In this document: positions 16,283-23,946 of the stretch, piece by piece
Numbering within the stretch: the stretch's first letter is position 1
How the letters are laid out: the number at the start of each line of letters is the position of its first letter
Assembly (NCBI RefSeq): GCF_017255185.1
Contig: NZ_JAFKCZ010000013.1
Coordinates: 62,001 to 126,000 of the forward strand
DNA length: 64,000 bases
Direction: 5' to 3'
From: Parahaliea mediterranea
GTDB taxonomy: Bacteria > Pseudomonadota > Gammaproteobacteria > Pseudomonadales > Halieaceae
Translations under genes and position numbers: made by a program
The notes under the pieces: model-generated
What the model was told of the DNA's origin: nothing
What the model saw: the letters and a program-made list of their open reading frames with translations, nothing else
Database searches by the model: none

Positions 16283-17664
16283 GTGCGCTCCTGATCCGCC
16301 GGCTGGCGCTGCCGGCGGGGCCGCTGCTGGCCGCCGGCCTGGCGATGGCCCTGCACCTGGCGGGTTATCCCCGCGACATGGTCATCGTCACCCTGGTGGC
16401 GGTGTGGTGTGTGGTCTGGTGGGTGTTCGAGCCCATCCCCATCCCGGTGACCTCCCTGCTGCCACTGGCGCTGCTGCCATTGCTGGGTGTACTCACGCCC
16501 GCCGAGGTGGGGCAGGCCTATGGCTCGCCGCTGATCCTGCTGCTGTTGGGGGGCTTTTTATTGTCCAAGGCGATGGAACACTCCGGGGCCCACCGCCGCA
16601 TCGCCCTGGGCATGGTGAACCTGTTCGGGGCATACAGCGGCCGGCGCCTGGTGCTGGGTTTTATGGTGGCGGCGGCGACCCTCAGTATGTGGATCTCCAA
16701 TACCGCCACCACGCTGATGTTGCTGCCGGTGGCCCTGGCGGTGCTGGACGGCACCGGCGAGCGCGAGCGGCTGGCGGCGCCGCTGTTGCTGGGTGTCGCC
16801 TACGCCGCCAGTGTCGGCGGCCTGGGCACGCCCATCGGCACCCCCCCGAACCTGATTTTCATGCAGGTCTACGCCGATGTCACCGGGCAGGCGGTGACAT
16901 TCACCCAGTGGATGGCCTGGGGGGTGCCGGTGGTGGTATTGATGATTCCGTTGATGGCGCTGGCCCTCACCCGCGGCATGGACGCACGCCTGCAGGTGGA
17001 GCTGCCCGACGTGGGGGCCTGGCGCACCGAGGAAAAGCGGGTGATGTTGATCTTCGGCCTCACCGCCCTGGCCTGGATCACCCGCGCGGAACCCTTCGGT
17101 GGCTGGAGCGCCTGGCTTGACCTGCCCACCGCCAACGACGCCTCGGTGGCCCTGCTGGCGGTGGCGCTGATCTTCGTGACGCCGGATGGTCGCGGTGGCC
17201 GCCTGCTGACCTGGGAGCGGGCCAGCACGATCCCCTGGGGCGTATTGCTGTTGTTCTCCGGGGGCATCTGCCTGGCGAAGGGCTTCGTCAGCTCCGGTCT
17301 CAGTGACGAGCTGGGCCAGTGGCTGGCGGGGATGACGGGCCTGTCCCTGTGGCTGCTGATCGTTTTGGTGTGCCTGATGGTGACCTTCATGACCGAGGCC
17401 ACCTCCAACACCGCCAGCACCACGCTGTTGATGCCGGTGCTCGCCGCCGCGGCGCTGGCCGCCGCTATCGAGCCGCGCCTGCTGATGGTGCCGGCGGCGA
17501 TGAGCGCCAGTTGCGCCTTTATGCTGCCGGTGGCCACGGCGCCGAATTCGGTGGTCTATGGCAGCGGCCTGATCACCACCGCGCGGATGGCGCGGGAGGG
17601 TCTGGTACTCAATTTTGTCGGCGTGGCGGTGATCAGCTCGGTGTGCTACCTGCTGCTGGCCTGA
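16279..17664 (+). CDS. SLC13/DASS-family sodium-coupled anion symporter
   Basis: A 461-residue inner-membrane transporter with about 11-12 hydrophobic segments. GTG start overlaps the stop of the upstream gene. The paired SNT signature motifs of the family are clear: MWISNTATTLMLLP in the first half and FMTEATSNTASTTLLMP in the second. GGLGTPIGTPPNLIF is the re-entrant substrate loop. Family members carry dicarboxylates, citrate or sulfate with sodium. Coupling to a lactonase-like gene hints at uptake of an organic acid. Confidence 0.9.
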   Translation: MSALLIRRLALPAGPLLAAGLAMALHLAGYPRDMVIVTLVAVWCVVWWVFEPIPIPVTSLLPLALLPLLGVLTPAEVGQAYGSPLILLLLGGFLLSKAMEHSGAHRRIALGMVNLFGAYSGRRLVLGFMVAAATLSMWISNTATTLMLLPVALAVLDGTGERERLAAPLLLGVAYAASVGGLGTPIGTPPNLIFMQVYADVTGQAVTFTQWMAWGVPVVVLMIPLMALALTRGMDARLQVELPDVGAWRTEEKRVMLIFGLTALAWITRAEPFGGWSAWLDLPTANDASVALLAVALIFVTPDGRGGRLLTWERASTIPWGVLLLFSGGICLAKGFVSSGLSDELGQWLAGMTGLSLWLLIVLVCLMVTFMTEATSNTASTTLLMPVLAAAALAAAIEPRLLMVPAAMSASCAFMLPVATAPNSVVYGSGLITTARMAREGLVLNFVGVAVISSVCYLLLA

Positions 17665-17676
17665 CGGCAGATGCAA

Positions 17677-17718
17677 CTCCCGGTGACTGGATCGGTCATT
17701 GTTATTGGCCACCGGGAG
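17677..17718. terminator. long-range hairpin between transporter and Rieske genes
   Basis: CTCCCGGTG (17677-17685) pairs with CACCGGGAG (17710-17718) across a 24-base loop. There is no T-tract. It may act as a weak terminator, or as a site for a dimeric regulator of the Rieske gene, whose ATG is 40 bases downstream. Confidence 0.35.
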
Positions 17719-17758
17719 CGTAACTTGTTAACACAGGATTTAAAACAAGGTCGCTGCC

Positions 17759-18748
17759 ATGAGTAAACGTTATCCGATGCCCATTCCCCACGGCTGGTAT
17801 GCCGTATGTTATTCCGACGAGCTTGCCACGGGCGAGTCTCGCGCGGTGACATATTTCGGCAAGGAGCTGGTGCTGTTTCGCACCGAGTCCGGCCGGGCCC
17901 GCCTGCTCGACGCCTATTGCCCGCACCTGGGTGCCCATCTGGGTTACGGTATCCACGAAAACAGCGGCCAGGGGGGGCGCATTGAAGGCGAGTCCATCGT
18001 CTGTCCCTTCCACGCCTGGAAGTTCAACGGCGAAGGGGAGTGCACGGAAGTGCCTTACGCGCGCAATATGCCGCCCAAGGTACAGGGCAAGCAATGCCTG
18101 CGGTCCTACCCTACTGCCGAGACCAATCAGGTGGTGTGGGCCTGGTACCACCCGGAGGATGAGCCGCCCATGTGGGATGTGGTTGAGCACGAGGAGGCCA
18201 ACAGCGACGGCTGGGCGCCCCTCAAGCGCTTTGAGTGGCATATCTCCACCCACCCCCAGGAAATGGCGGAGAACGCCGCCGACCCGGCGCACTTCCTGTT
18301 CGTGCACCGCACCGCCAACATGCCCGAGTGGGAGACCACTTACGACGGCCCCACCTCGCGCGGGGTGCAGCGCGCCAAAATGCCCACCCCCCGGGGCGAG
18401 GTGGATGGCGCCATCCACACCGGTTCCCAGGGGCCGGGGCAGGGTTTCACGCGCTTTGAGGGGATCGCTGACACCTTCCTGATGGGCCTGACCACGCCCA
18501 TCGACGACGAGAACGTGATCCTGCGCTTTGCTTTCACCCAGCCCAAGGTGGACGGCGAGGCGAAGAGCAGTGGTGTCAACGATGCGATCATCGCCAATAT
18601 CGTTGGCCAGCTGGAGGAGGACAAGCCGATCTGGGAGCACAAGATCTACCGCCCCCTGCCGGTGCTGTGCGACGGCGACGGTCCCATCGCCAAGTTCCGC
18701 AAGTGGTACTCGCAGTTCTACTCTAACTTCGACGCCGGCGCGATGTAG
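17759..18748 (+). CDS. Rieske 2Fe-2S oxygenase, KshA-like terminal component
   Basis: A 329-residue mononuclear iron oxygenase alpha subunit. The Rieske cluster ligands are Cys54-x-His56 (CPHLGAHLG) and Cys82-x2-His85 (CPFHAW). The non-heme iron site lies in ENAADPAHFLFVHRT, matching the NxxDxxHFxxVH pattern of 3-ketosteroid 9-alpha-hydroxylase KshA and related enzymes. It is shorter than ring-hydroxylating dioxygenases and has no beta-subunit gene nearby, both typical of KshA-like proteins. It needs a separate reductase, not encoded here. A steroid-like or terpenoid substrate is a guess from family resemblance. Confidence 0.88.
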   Translation: MSKRYPMPIPHGWYAVCYSDELATGESRAVTYFGKELVLFRTESGRARLLDAYCPHLGAHLGYGIHENSGQGGRIEGESIVCPFHAWKFNGEGECTEVPYARNMPPKVQGKQCLRSYPTAETNQVVWAWYHPEDEPPMWDVVEHEEANSDGWAPLKRFEWHISTHPQEMAENAADPAHFLFVHRTANMPEWETTYDGPTSRGVQRAKMPTPRGEVDGAIHTGSQGPGQGFTRFEGIADTFLMGLTTPIDDENVILRFAFTQPKVDGEAKSSGVNDAIIANIVGQLEEDKPIWEHKIYRPLPVLCDGDGPIAKFRKWYSQFYSNFDAGAM

Positions 18749-18757
18749 TAAACCACC

Positions 18758-18785
18758 GGGCCGGCGTCCGCCGCCGGCCCTTTCT
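18758..18785 (+). terminator. rho-independent terminator after the Rieske gene
   Basis: GGGCCGGCG (18758-18766) pairs perfectly with CGCCGGCCC (18772-18780), loop of 5, followed by TTTCT. It begins 10 bases after the stop codon. Confidence 0.8.
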
Positions 18786-18828
18786 CCCGGCCCGCTTTCC
18801 GGTATCATGCCTCGCATTAGGAGGAACC

Positions 18829-19449
18829 ATGAACCGAAATCGCGGCCTCACCGCACTGCTGCTGATGGCGCTCGCCATCGCCCTGCTGTACCCGGGTGTG
18901 AGCCAGCCGGTGCTCACGCTGACCGGAACCATCGAGAAATCCGCCGTGGTCAATCTGGGCATCGAGTTGATGGCCGGGGACAACGCCGATGCCCAGGGCC
19001 GGCAGATGCTCACCGCCATCAGCCGCTTCCTCGGCCTCGACCAGATCCAGGGCCGGGTGACCGTGTACGATCATACGCGCTCGATCTGGGGCACGGTGGA
19101 GGAACTCGCGCGCACCGGTAACCTGGCGGTGGCGCTGTTGATCGTGTTGTTCAGCCTGGTGATTCCCGTGTTCAAGTTGCTGTTGCAGGCCATCGCCCTG
19201 GCGCCGGCCAGCGGCGCGCTGCGCCAGCCGCTATTGCGCGTCAACGCGGCGCTGTCCAAGTGGTCGATGGCGGACGTGTTCGTGATGGCGATGCTGGTGG
19301 CCTACATGGCCGGCCGGGCCTCGGGGCAGATGGGCGACCTGCTGCTAATGGAGGCCCGGCTGGAACCGGGCTTCTGGTTCTTTCTGGCCTATTGTCTTTT
19401 TTCCATCGGGGCCTCGGCCCTGATCCGCAGGGAGTACGCCAATGAATAA
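18829..19449 (+). CDS. paraquat-inducible protein A (PqiA)-like membrane protein
   Basis: A 206-residue inner-membrane protein with about four hydrophobic segments. It is a single PqiA-type domain: an N-terminal membrane helix followed by PGVSQPVLTL, a periplasmic stretch, then paired helices and LSKWSMADVFVMAMLVAYM, the family's best-conserved block. AGGAGG sits directly upstream (18820-18825), fixing the start. PqiA and its relative YebS (LetA) work with MCE proteins in lipid transport, but no MCE gene is present. The cysteine knuckles of full-length PqiA are absent. It overlaps the next gene by 8 bases. Confidence 0.82.
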   Translation: MNRNRGLTALLLMALAIALLYPGVSQPVLTLTGTIEKSAVVNLGIELMAGDNADAQGRQMLTAISRFLGLDQIQGRVTVYDHTRSIWGTVEELARTGNLAVALLIVLFSLVIPVFKLLLQAIALAPASGALRQPLLRVNAALSKWSMADVFVMAMLVAYMAGRASGQMGDLLLMEARLEPGFWFFLAYCLFSIGASALIRREYANE

Positions 19450-20059
19450 GACGCTCAAGATCATCCTGTTGGTGCTGGCCTTGCTGGTGGCGGTGCTGGC
19501 GGTGGCCGCGCTGCGCCCCGGCCAGCCCATCGCGGTGGCGGTGGCCGCGGACGTCGATGTGCCGCACACCAGCGCCTGGCGGACCATGCGCGACCTGTCG
19601 GTGGCGCACAACTATGTGCCGGGCCTGACGGCCACCGAAATCATTACACCGCGGCGCGAGGGGGTCGGCACATCGCGCAAGGTCTACCAAACCGGCACCG
19701 ACTACCTGCAGGAAACGGTCACCGCCTGGGACGAGGGCCACGGTTTCGTGATTCGACTGCACCGTGGCGAGGAGCCGATGAAACCCTTCAGGCACGCCGA
19801 GTTTCACTACCGTATGGCGGCGGTCACCGACCGGGTGACCCAGGTCGTCCTGGTCATCCAGGTGGAGATGCCCTTCGGGCAGTTGGGTAGCTGGCTGGGC
19901 AACAGTTTTGCGCGCCCCGCGCTGGAGGGCGAATTGACCCGGGTGCTGGCGGGCCTGAAGTACTACTACGAGACCGGTGAGCGGGCGACCGACGCCGATC
20001 GCGAACGGCTGGCGGGAGCCGTCGAGGTGATTCCCGCCAGCGAGGCTTTAGAGAGTTAG
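19442..20059 (+). CDS. SRPBCC (START-like) family protein, membrane-anchored
   Basis: 205 residues. An N-terminal hydrophobic segment (IILLVLALLVAVLAVAAL) anchors or exports it. Residues 35-175 have the polyketide-cyclase/START-like pattern: DVPHTSAWRTMRDLSVAHNYVPGLTATEI, then alternating strands and a C-terminal amphipathic helix (GELTRVLAGLKYYYETG). This fold binds lipids or other hydrophobic ligands in a cavity. It overlaps the PqiA-like gene by 8 bases, so the pair is translationally coupled and may handle the same membrane lipid. Ligand unknown. Confidence 0.78.
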   Translation: MNKTLKIILLVLALLVAVLAVAALRPGQPIAVAVAADVDVPHTSAWRTMRDLSVAHNYVPGLTATEIITPRREGVGTSRKVYQTGTDYLQETVTAWDEGHGFVIRLHRGEEPMKPFRHAEFHYRMAAVTDRVTQVVLVIQVEMPFGQLGSWLGNSFARPALEGELTRVLAGLKYYYETGERATDADRERLAGAVEVIPASEALES

Positions 20060-20063
20060 CAAA

Positions 20064-20543
20064 TTAGAGCAGCGCCATCATGGTTTCGGCGGAGCTGACG
20101 TCCACGCCGCCGGCGGGCTCGACGTTGAGGTGGGTGACGGTGCCGTCGTCCACCAGCATGGCGAAGCGTTTGCTGCGGGTGCCCAGGCCGAAGCCGCGGG
20201 CATCCATCTCCAGGCCCAGGGCGGCGGTGAAGTCGCCGTTGCCGTCGCCCAGCATGAGGATCTCCTCGGCGTTCTGGGCCTTGCCCCAGGCGTCCATGAC
20301 AAAGGCGTCGTTCACCGCCATGCAGGCGATGGTGTCGACGCCCTTGGCCTTGATTTTGTCGGCGTTGACCACGTAGCCCGGGAGGTGCGTCATGCTGCAA
20401 CCGGGGGTAAAGGCGCCGGGCACGGCGAACAGCAGGACTTTTTTGCCCTTGAAAATCTCATCGGTGGTAATGTCCACGGGCCCTTCGGCGCCCATGGTTT
20501 TGAGGGTGCTGGCGGGGATTTTGTCACCGGCGTTGATGCTCAT
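20064..20543 (-). CDS. peroxiredoxin, Prx5/AhpE-like (type II)
   Basis: A 159-residue thiol peroxidase that reduces hydroperoxides. The peroxidatic cysteine sits in PGAFTPGCSMTHLPGY, the Prx5 signature (PxxxTxxC). AMGVNDAFVMDAWGK-like text (MAVNDAFVMDAWGK) is the matching conserved helix. Start is the ATG at 20543, which begins with the typical MSINAGDKIP. There is no fused glutaredoxin domain. It converges on the SRPBCC gene with only 4 bases between the stops. Confidence 0.93.
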   Translation of the reverse strand: MSINAGDKIPASTLKTMGAEGPVDITTDEIFKGKKVLLFAVPGAFTPGCSMTHLPGYVVNADKIKAKGVDTIACMAVNDAFVMDAWGKAQNAEEILMLGDGNGDFTAALGLEMDARGFGLGTRSKRFAMLVDDGTVTHLNVEPAGGVDVSSAETMMALL

Positions 20544-20594
20544 GGCACGATTCTCCATCGGGTGGTTAATGTCGAGTGCAGCCAAGCATAGCAG

Positions 20595-21242
20595 ATGATG
20601 ACGAAGCTGCACTGCCCCCTGTGCGCGGGCCCCGACACCGCGCCCTTTCACACTGACCGCCGCCGGCACTACCTGCGCTGTGCCGACTGTGCGCTGGTGT
20701 TCGTGCCGCCACGCTACTACCTGGACCGGGCGGCGGAGCGCGCGGAATACGACCTGCACGAGAACGCGGTGGACGACCCGGGTTACCGGCGCTTCCTGTC
20801 GCGCCTGTTCGATCCCCTGGCGGCGCGCCTGCGGCCGGGTGCCGAGGGACTGGACTTCGGTTGCGGCCCCGGCCCGGCGCTGGCCGCCATGCTGCGCGAG
20901 GCGGGCTTTGCGGTGAATCTCTACGACCTGTTCTACCACCCCGACGCGGCGGCGCTGGCGCGGGATTATGACTTTATCTGCGCCACCGAAGTGGTGGAGC
21001 ACCTGCACCACCCGGGGCGGGAGCTGGAGCGCCTGTGGCGGTGCCTGCGGCCGGGGGGCGTGCTGGGTATCATGACCAAGCTGGTGCGCGACCGCGAGGC
21101 CTTCGCCGGCTGGCACTACAAGAACGACCCCACCCATGTGTGTTTCTTCAGCCGCGAGACCTGGCGCTGGTGGGCGCGGCGGCGGGGCGCGTCGCTGGTG
21201 TTCGAGGGGGCGGATGTCATCCTGGTGACCCGGCCGCGCTAG
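20595..21242 (+). CDS. class I SAM-dependent methyltransferase with zinc-ribbon N-terminus
   Basis: 215 residues. The N-terminus holds two CxxC pairs, CPLC (7-10) and CADC (29-32), a zinc ribbon common in this methyltransferase subgroup. The Rossmann fold follows: GLDFGCGPGPALAAML is SAM motif I, ATEVVEHLHHP the motif with acidic/hydrophobic residues, LRPGGVLGIMTKL motif III. DPTHVCFFS resembles the methyltransferase-11/23 family active-site region. Divergent from the peroxiredoxin gene by 51 bases. Substrate unknown. Confidence 0.88.
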   Translation: MMTKLHCPLCAGPDTAPFHTDRRRHYLRCADCALVFVPPRYYLDRAAERAEYDLHENAVDDPGYRRFLSRLFDPLAARLRPGAEGLDFGCGPGPALAAMLREAGFAVNLYDLFYHPDAAALARDYDFICATEVVEHLHHPGRELERLWRCLRPGGVLGIMTKLVRDREAFAGWHYKNDPTHVCFFSRETWRWWARRRGASLVFEGADVILVTRPR

Positions 21243-21270
21243 CCGCCCTCCAGCGACTCTCCATCGGTCC

Positions 21271-21945
21271 TCAATCGTCCCCGGTGTCGGCTTCCGCCTG
21301 TTGCAGCATGTCGGTGTAGATGGCTTCGCAGTCGCGGTAGAAGTCCAGCTCCTCGTCGCCCAGGTAGGGGGCCACCATGGTCATCATCTGCAGCACGCCC
21401 TGGTGGATGGTCAGCTGCGGCGGCCGTGCGCCGTGCAGCAGCTGGGCGTAGTTGAACCAGAAGTTGAGGGTCAGCGTCATGTTGTCCACCAGGCCCAGCA
21501 ACTGCTGGCCGCGGGTGTCGATGACCGATTGCTCCAGCAGCGACTGGCAGATGGCGTAGAGGGCGGCGCGCTTGAGCTGTACCAGGCGGCGGAAGCCGCG
21601 CCGGACGTCGGGGTAGCGCTGCAGGATGTCGTCGAGGTTGTGGTAGAGAAAGCGGTACTGGTACATCTCCTCCATCACCACATAGAGAAAATACCAGTTC
21701 TCCTCGACGTCGCCGCGACCCGCGGACAGGGGCTTTTCGATCGGCGCGGCGAGGGTGGAGCTCAGGGCCAGCTCGTACTGCGCGAACAGTTCGGCGATGA
21801 TCTGGTCCTTGCCCTTGAAGTGGTAGTACAGGTTGCCCGGACTGATGTCCATCTCGTTGGCGATGTCGATGGTGGTGGTGTGGGCCTCGCCCTCGTCGTT
21901 GAACAGGGCGAGGCTGGTGACCAGGATGCGGTCGCGGGTTTTCAC
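21271..21945 (-). CDS. phaD: TetR-family regulator, PhaD-like
   Basis: A 224-residue regulator. The first 60 residues (MKTRDRILVTSLALFNDEGE..., IANEMDISPGNLYYHFKGKDQII) are close to PhaD of Pseudomonas, including the SPGNLYYHF recognition helix. PhaD activates phasin and PHA genes in pseudomonads. The C-terminal ligand domain keeps the YRFLYHNL segment. The start is a GTG at 21945, 11 bases after the upstream phasin gene on the same strand, so the two form an operon; in pseudomonads the order of phaD and phasin genes differs. A PHA synthase gene is not in the window. Confidence 0.8.
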   Translation of the reverse strand: MKTRDRILVTSLALFNDEGEAHTTTIDIANEMDISPGNLYYHFKGKDQIIAELFAQYELALSSTLAAPIEKPLSAGRGDVEENWYFLYVVMEEMYQYRFLYHNLDDILQRYPDVRRGFRRLVQLKRAALYAICQSLLEQSVIDTRGQQLLGLVDNMTLTLNFWFNYAQLLHGARPPQLTIHQGVLQMMTMVAPYLGDEELDFYRDCEAIYTDMLQQAEADTGDD

Positions 21946-21956
21946 CTATCGGAGAC

Positions 21957-22505
21957 TCAGCCGCGCCGGGTTTTGGCTTTGGTTTTCGCCGGGGTTTTAG
22001 CCGCCGTGGTTCTTTTGCCGGGGCTCTTTTTAGCGGGGGCCTTTTGGCGTGCCGGGGCTTTTTTCTTCGCCGCGGCCTTTTTGGCGGCGGCCTTTTTTGG
22101 GGCGGCTTTGGCCGGCGCCTTTTTCCCGGGCGCCTTGGCGCCGATGCCGCTTGTGGCCAGGGCCGCCTGGAGTTCCTCGACCTTGGCGCTCAGGCGGTCG
22201 ATTTTTCGGTGCAGGGCCCGCAAGTCGTCATCCTGGGCACCGCGCTGCAGGCGGAAGTTTTCCCGCACGCGGTTGATGCGCTCCTCGACGGAAGAGCGGG
22301 CTTCCTGGCCGGCGGAGAGGGCGCTGCGGGCCTCGTCCTCCAGGGCGGCGCCGGCTTTGACGAGGTCGCGGAACAGCTTGGGGGTTTCCACGCCGGCCTT
22401 TTCGAGCCGCTCCTGGGCCTCGCCGACGGCGCGGCCGTAGGCGCCGACACCTGCCAGCCAGATGTTCCTGGCGATTTCACTGGGTTTGTTTTTGTCGTCG
22501 CTCAT
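21957..22505 (-). CDS. phaF: phasin with C-terminal histone-like tail (PhaF-like)
   Basis: 182 residues. Residues 1-105 form the phasin domain: ARNIWLAGVGAYGRAVGEAQERLEKAG, then a long amphipathic helix with heptads (LHRKIDRLSAKVEELQAAL) suited to a coiled coil. Residues about 120-182 are an Ala-Lys-Pro tail with AAKK/APKK repeats, like histone H1 and PhaF. PhaF coats PHA granules and binds DNA to divide granules between daughter cells. AGGAG precedes the ATG. It heads an operon with the phaD-like gene. Its likely partner phasin is 4.6 kb away across an AT-richer insert. Confidence 0.88.
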   Translation of the reverse strand: MSDDKNKPSEIARNIWLAGVGAYGRAVGEAQERLEKAGVETPKLFRDLVKAGAALEDEARSALSAGQEARSSVEERINRVRENFRLQRGAQDDDLRALHRKIDRLSAKVEELQAALATSGIGAKAPGKKAPAKAAPKKAAAKKAAAKKKAPARQKAPAKKSPGKRTTAAKTPAKTKAKTRRG

Positions 22506-22957
22506 GGGGTGGTTCTCCTGCGTTGGCCTGGCCTTGGCTTGTGTGGGTCATTAAACCAGAGTCGTCGAGGAGAAAAAATGGGGGTTCCTGGCGGGGAGGT
22601 CGGCGCCGGGCCAGTAACGACCTGATCTATTCCGGATCAATGCGTGATGCAGGTGGGAAGTGAGGGGGTACCGTAAGACCTCTGGAGCAATGCAGTCGCT
22701 ATGCAACGTACGCTGAACTGAATTAGTTCGGCTCAGATCTGATAGGCATGGTTCGGTTTGTCCTATTAGCGGGAGTCGGGAAAAGGGCTTTGAATGCATT
22801 TACCTCGCGACTGATCTAGCAGGAAAATTCCACTAAGCTGCAATTATTCCCTTGCCCCATGACGGCTGTTTTGTATAGTTTTGATTCGCAGTGCGAGGGG
22901 GGATGGTGGATTCCGTCTCGCGGATGATAAAAACACTCTGGCAAAAAAAGATATACA
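22506..22957. other. gene-free stretch at the left edge of the AT-rich island
   Basis: About 450 bases with no credible coding frame on either strand. The GC content drops here from the level of the flanking genes to a mixed composition. A small hairpin, GAACT-N5-AGTTC, lies near 22709-22723. I recognise no repeat shared with the other intergenic families and no transposase remnant. It ends with an A-rich leader (AAAAAAAGATATACA) before the first island gene. Confidence 0.5.
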
Positions 22958-23626
22958 ATGGGTTGGTTTTCATTCAAGCGAAAGTTTCTGGTCTCGCTTG
23001 CACTTCTCTCACTGACAGCCTGCACAAACACGCAGCAAGTTGAGACGGACGCTCAGACCACGTTTTCGTTCAAAGTCCCAGAAGGTTACGAAATACCCAA
23101 GGCGCCATCTCTTTCCTTTTCTATTCCAAGCGCCGAATTTCCTTCACCGAAAGTTACTCGGTATTTGAAGAATAGTTACTGCGGCCTTAGCTTTACGACG
23201 CAGATACAATCAATAGATCAGTCGATAGAAGATCAGGCTTTTGCAGGTGCGCTATTTCAGGCAGAGGATTCTGACAAGTCCTTGTACTTAATAATGCTTG
23301 TCGATAGAGAGACGAGAGAAGTTCTTCCCGTAATCGCGCATAGTGATGATGCGGGTGCAGCCGAACCAGTTGCCCCCGCGTTTCCCATGCATATCCCGCT
23401 GTTTACATCCATTTATCCAGTAAAGGATGGCCTTGGTATCCTAGTGAGCGATGAAGGGCTGCTCAATCCAGCACCAGGCAGAGAGATCGGCGAGCGTGAA
23501 TTTAAAGTACAGATAGTCAACACTGGCTTTAGTGTTGGTTCGGTTGTGTTTTCTGGCCAAGGAGCTGTTGTGGATTTTACTGATATTCGTTTTAGCGAAG
23601 AATGCGCTGACAGCCCGAATTATTAG
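22958..23626 (+). CDS. hypothetical lipoprotein (AT-rich island)
   Basis: 222 residues. The N-terminus (MGWFSFKRKFLVSLALLSLTAC) is a lipoprotein signal with lipobox LTAC. The mature part has no family I recognise: a region rich in Phe/Ser/Pro (FSFKVPEGYEIPKAPSLSFSIP), then beta-rich text with ALFQAEDSDKSLYLIMLVDRETREVLPVI and a C-terminal FSGQGAVVDFTDIRFSEEC. Codon use is clearly more AT-rich at third positions than in neighbouring genes, which supports acquisition by transfer. No partner gene is evident. Confidence 0.75.
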   Translation: MGWFSFKRKFLVSLALLSLTACTNTQQVETDAQTTFSFKVPEGYEIPKAPSLSFSIPSAEFPSPKVTRYLKNSYCGLSFTTQIQSIDQSIEDQAFAGALFQAEDSDKSLYLIMLVDRETREVLPVIAHSDDAGAAEPVAPAFPMHIPLFTSIYPVKDGLGILVSDEGLLNPAPGREIGEREFKVQIVNTGFSVGSVVFSGQGAVVDFTDIRFSEECADSPNY

Positions 23627-23833
23627 TGGGTTCAGCCCCCTAATTTCGTCGCAGATTGTCAGGTTGGTTAATGACTACTGCGGCCGAACGAATAGTCAAC
23701 GTCCATCGTGCTGAAATGCTGAAGGGGCTCCTTCGCGCGGTGCGAGCGCCGAGCCAGTGCGGTGATAAGGCGACTACTCGCCCCACCAGCGCTATACCGA
23801 GGTTGCGAGGTGTAAATGCCATGGCTGATAATC

Positions 23834-23892
23834 AGGCCATTCTAAGCCAGGAGCAACTCGCCAAATTAAGAAGCAAAGAGGCAGGCGCGCCG
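23834..23892. repeat. degenerate direct repeat, left copy
   Basis: A segment of about 58 bases sharing, in order and spacing, AGGCCATTC, AGGAGCAACTCGCCA and AAAGAGGC..GCGCCG with 26900-26957. The two copies bracket the sulfatase and second lipoprotein. Fainter similarity continues to the left (to about 23690) in both copies. Confidence 0.7.
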
Positions 23893-23907
23893 TGTTTTGC
23901 TTTGCCT

Positions 23908-23931
23908 AAAGGGGTCGAATAGACCCCTTTT
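23908..23931. terminator. terminator at the sulfatase 3' end
   Basis: AAAGGGGTC (23908-23916) pairs with GACCCCTTT (23922-23930), loop GAATA, with a further T on the plus strand. It is symmetrical enough to work for both strands and lies 16 bases past the sulfatase stop. Confidence 0.75.
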
Positions 23932-23946
23932 ATGCTCGATGTCGCC

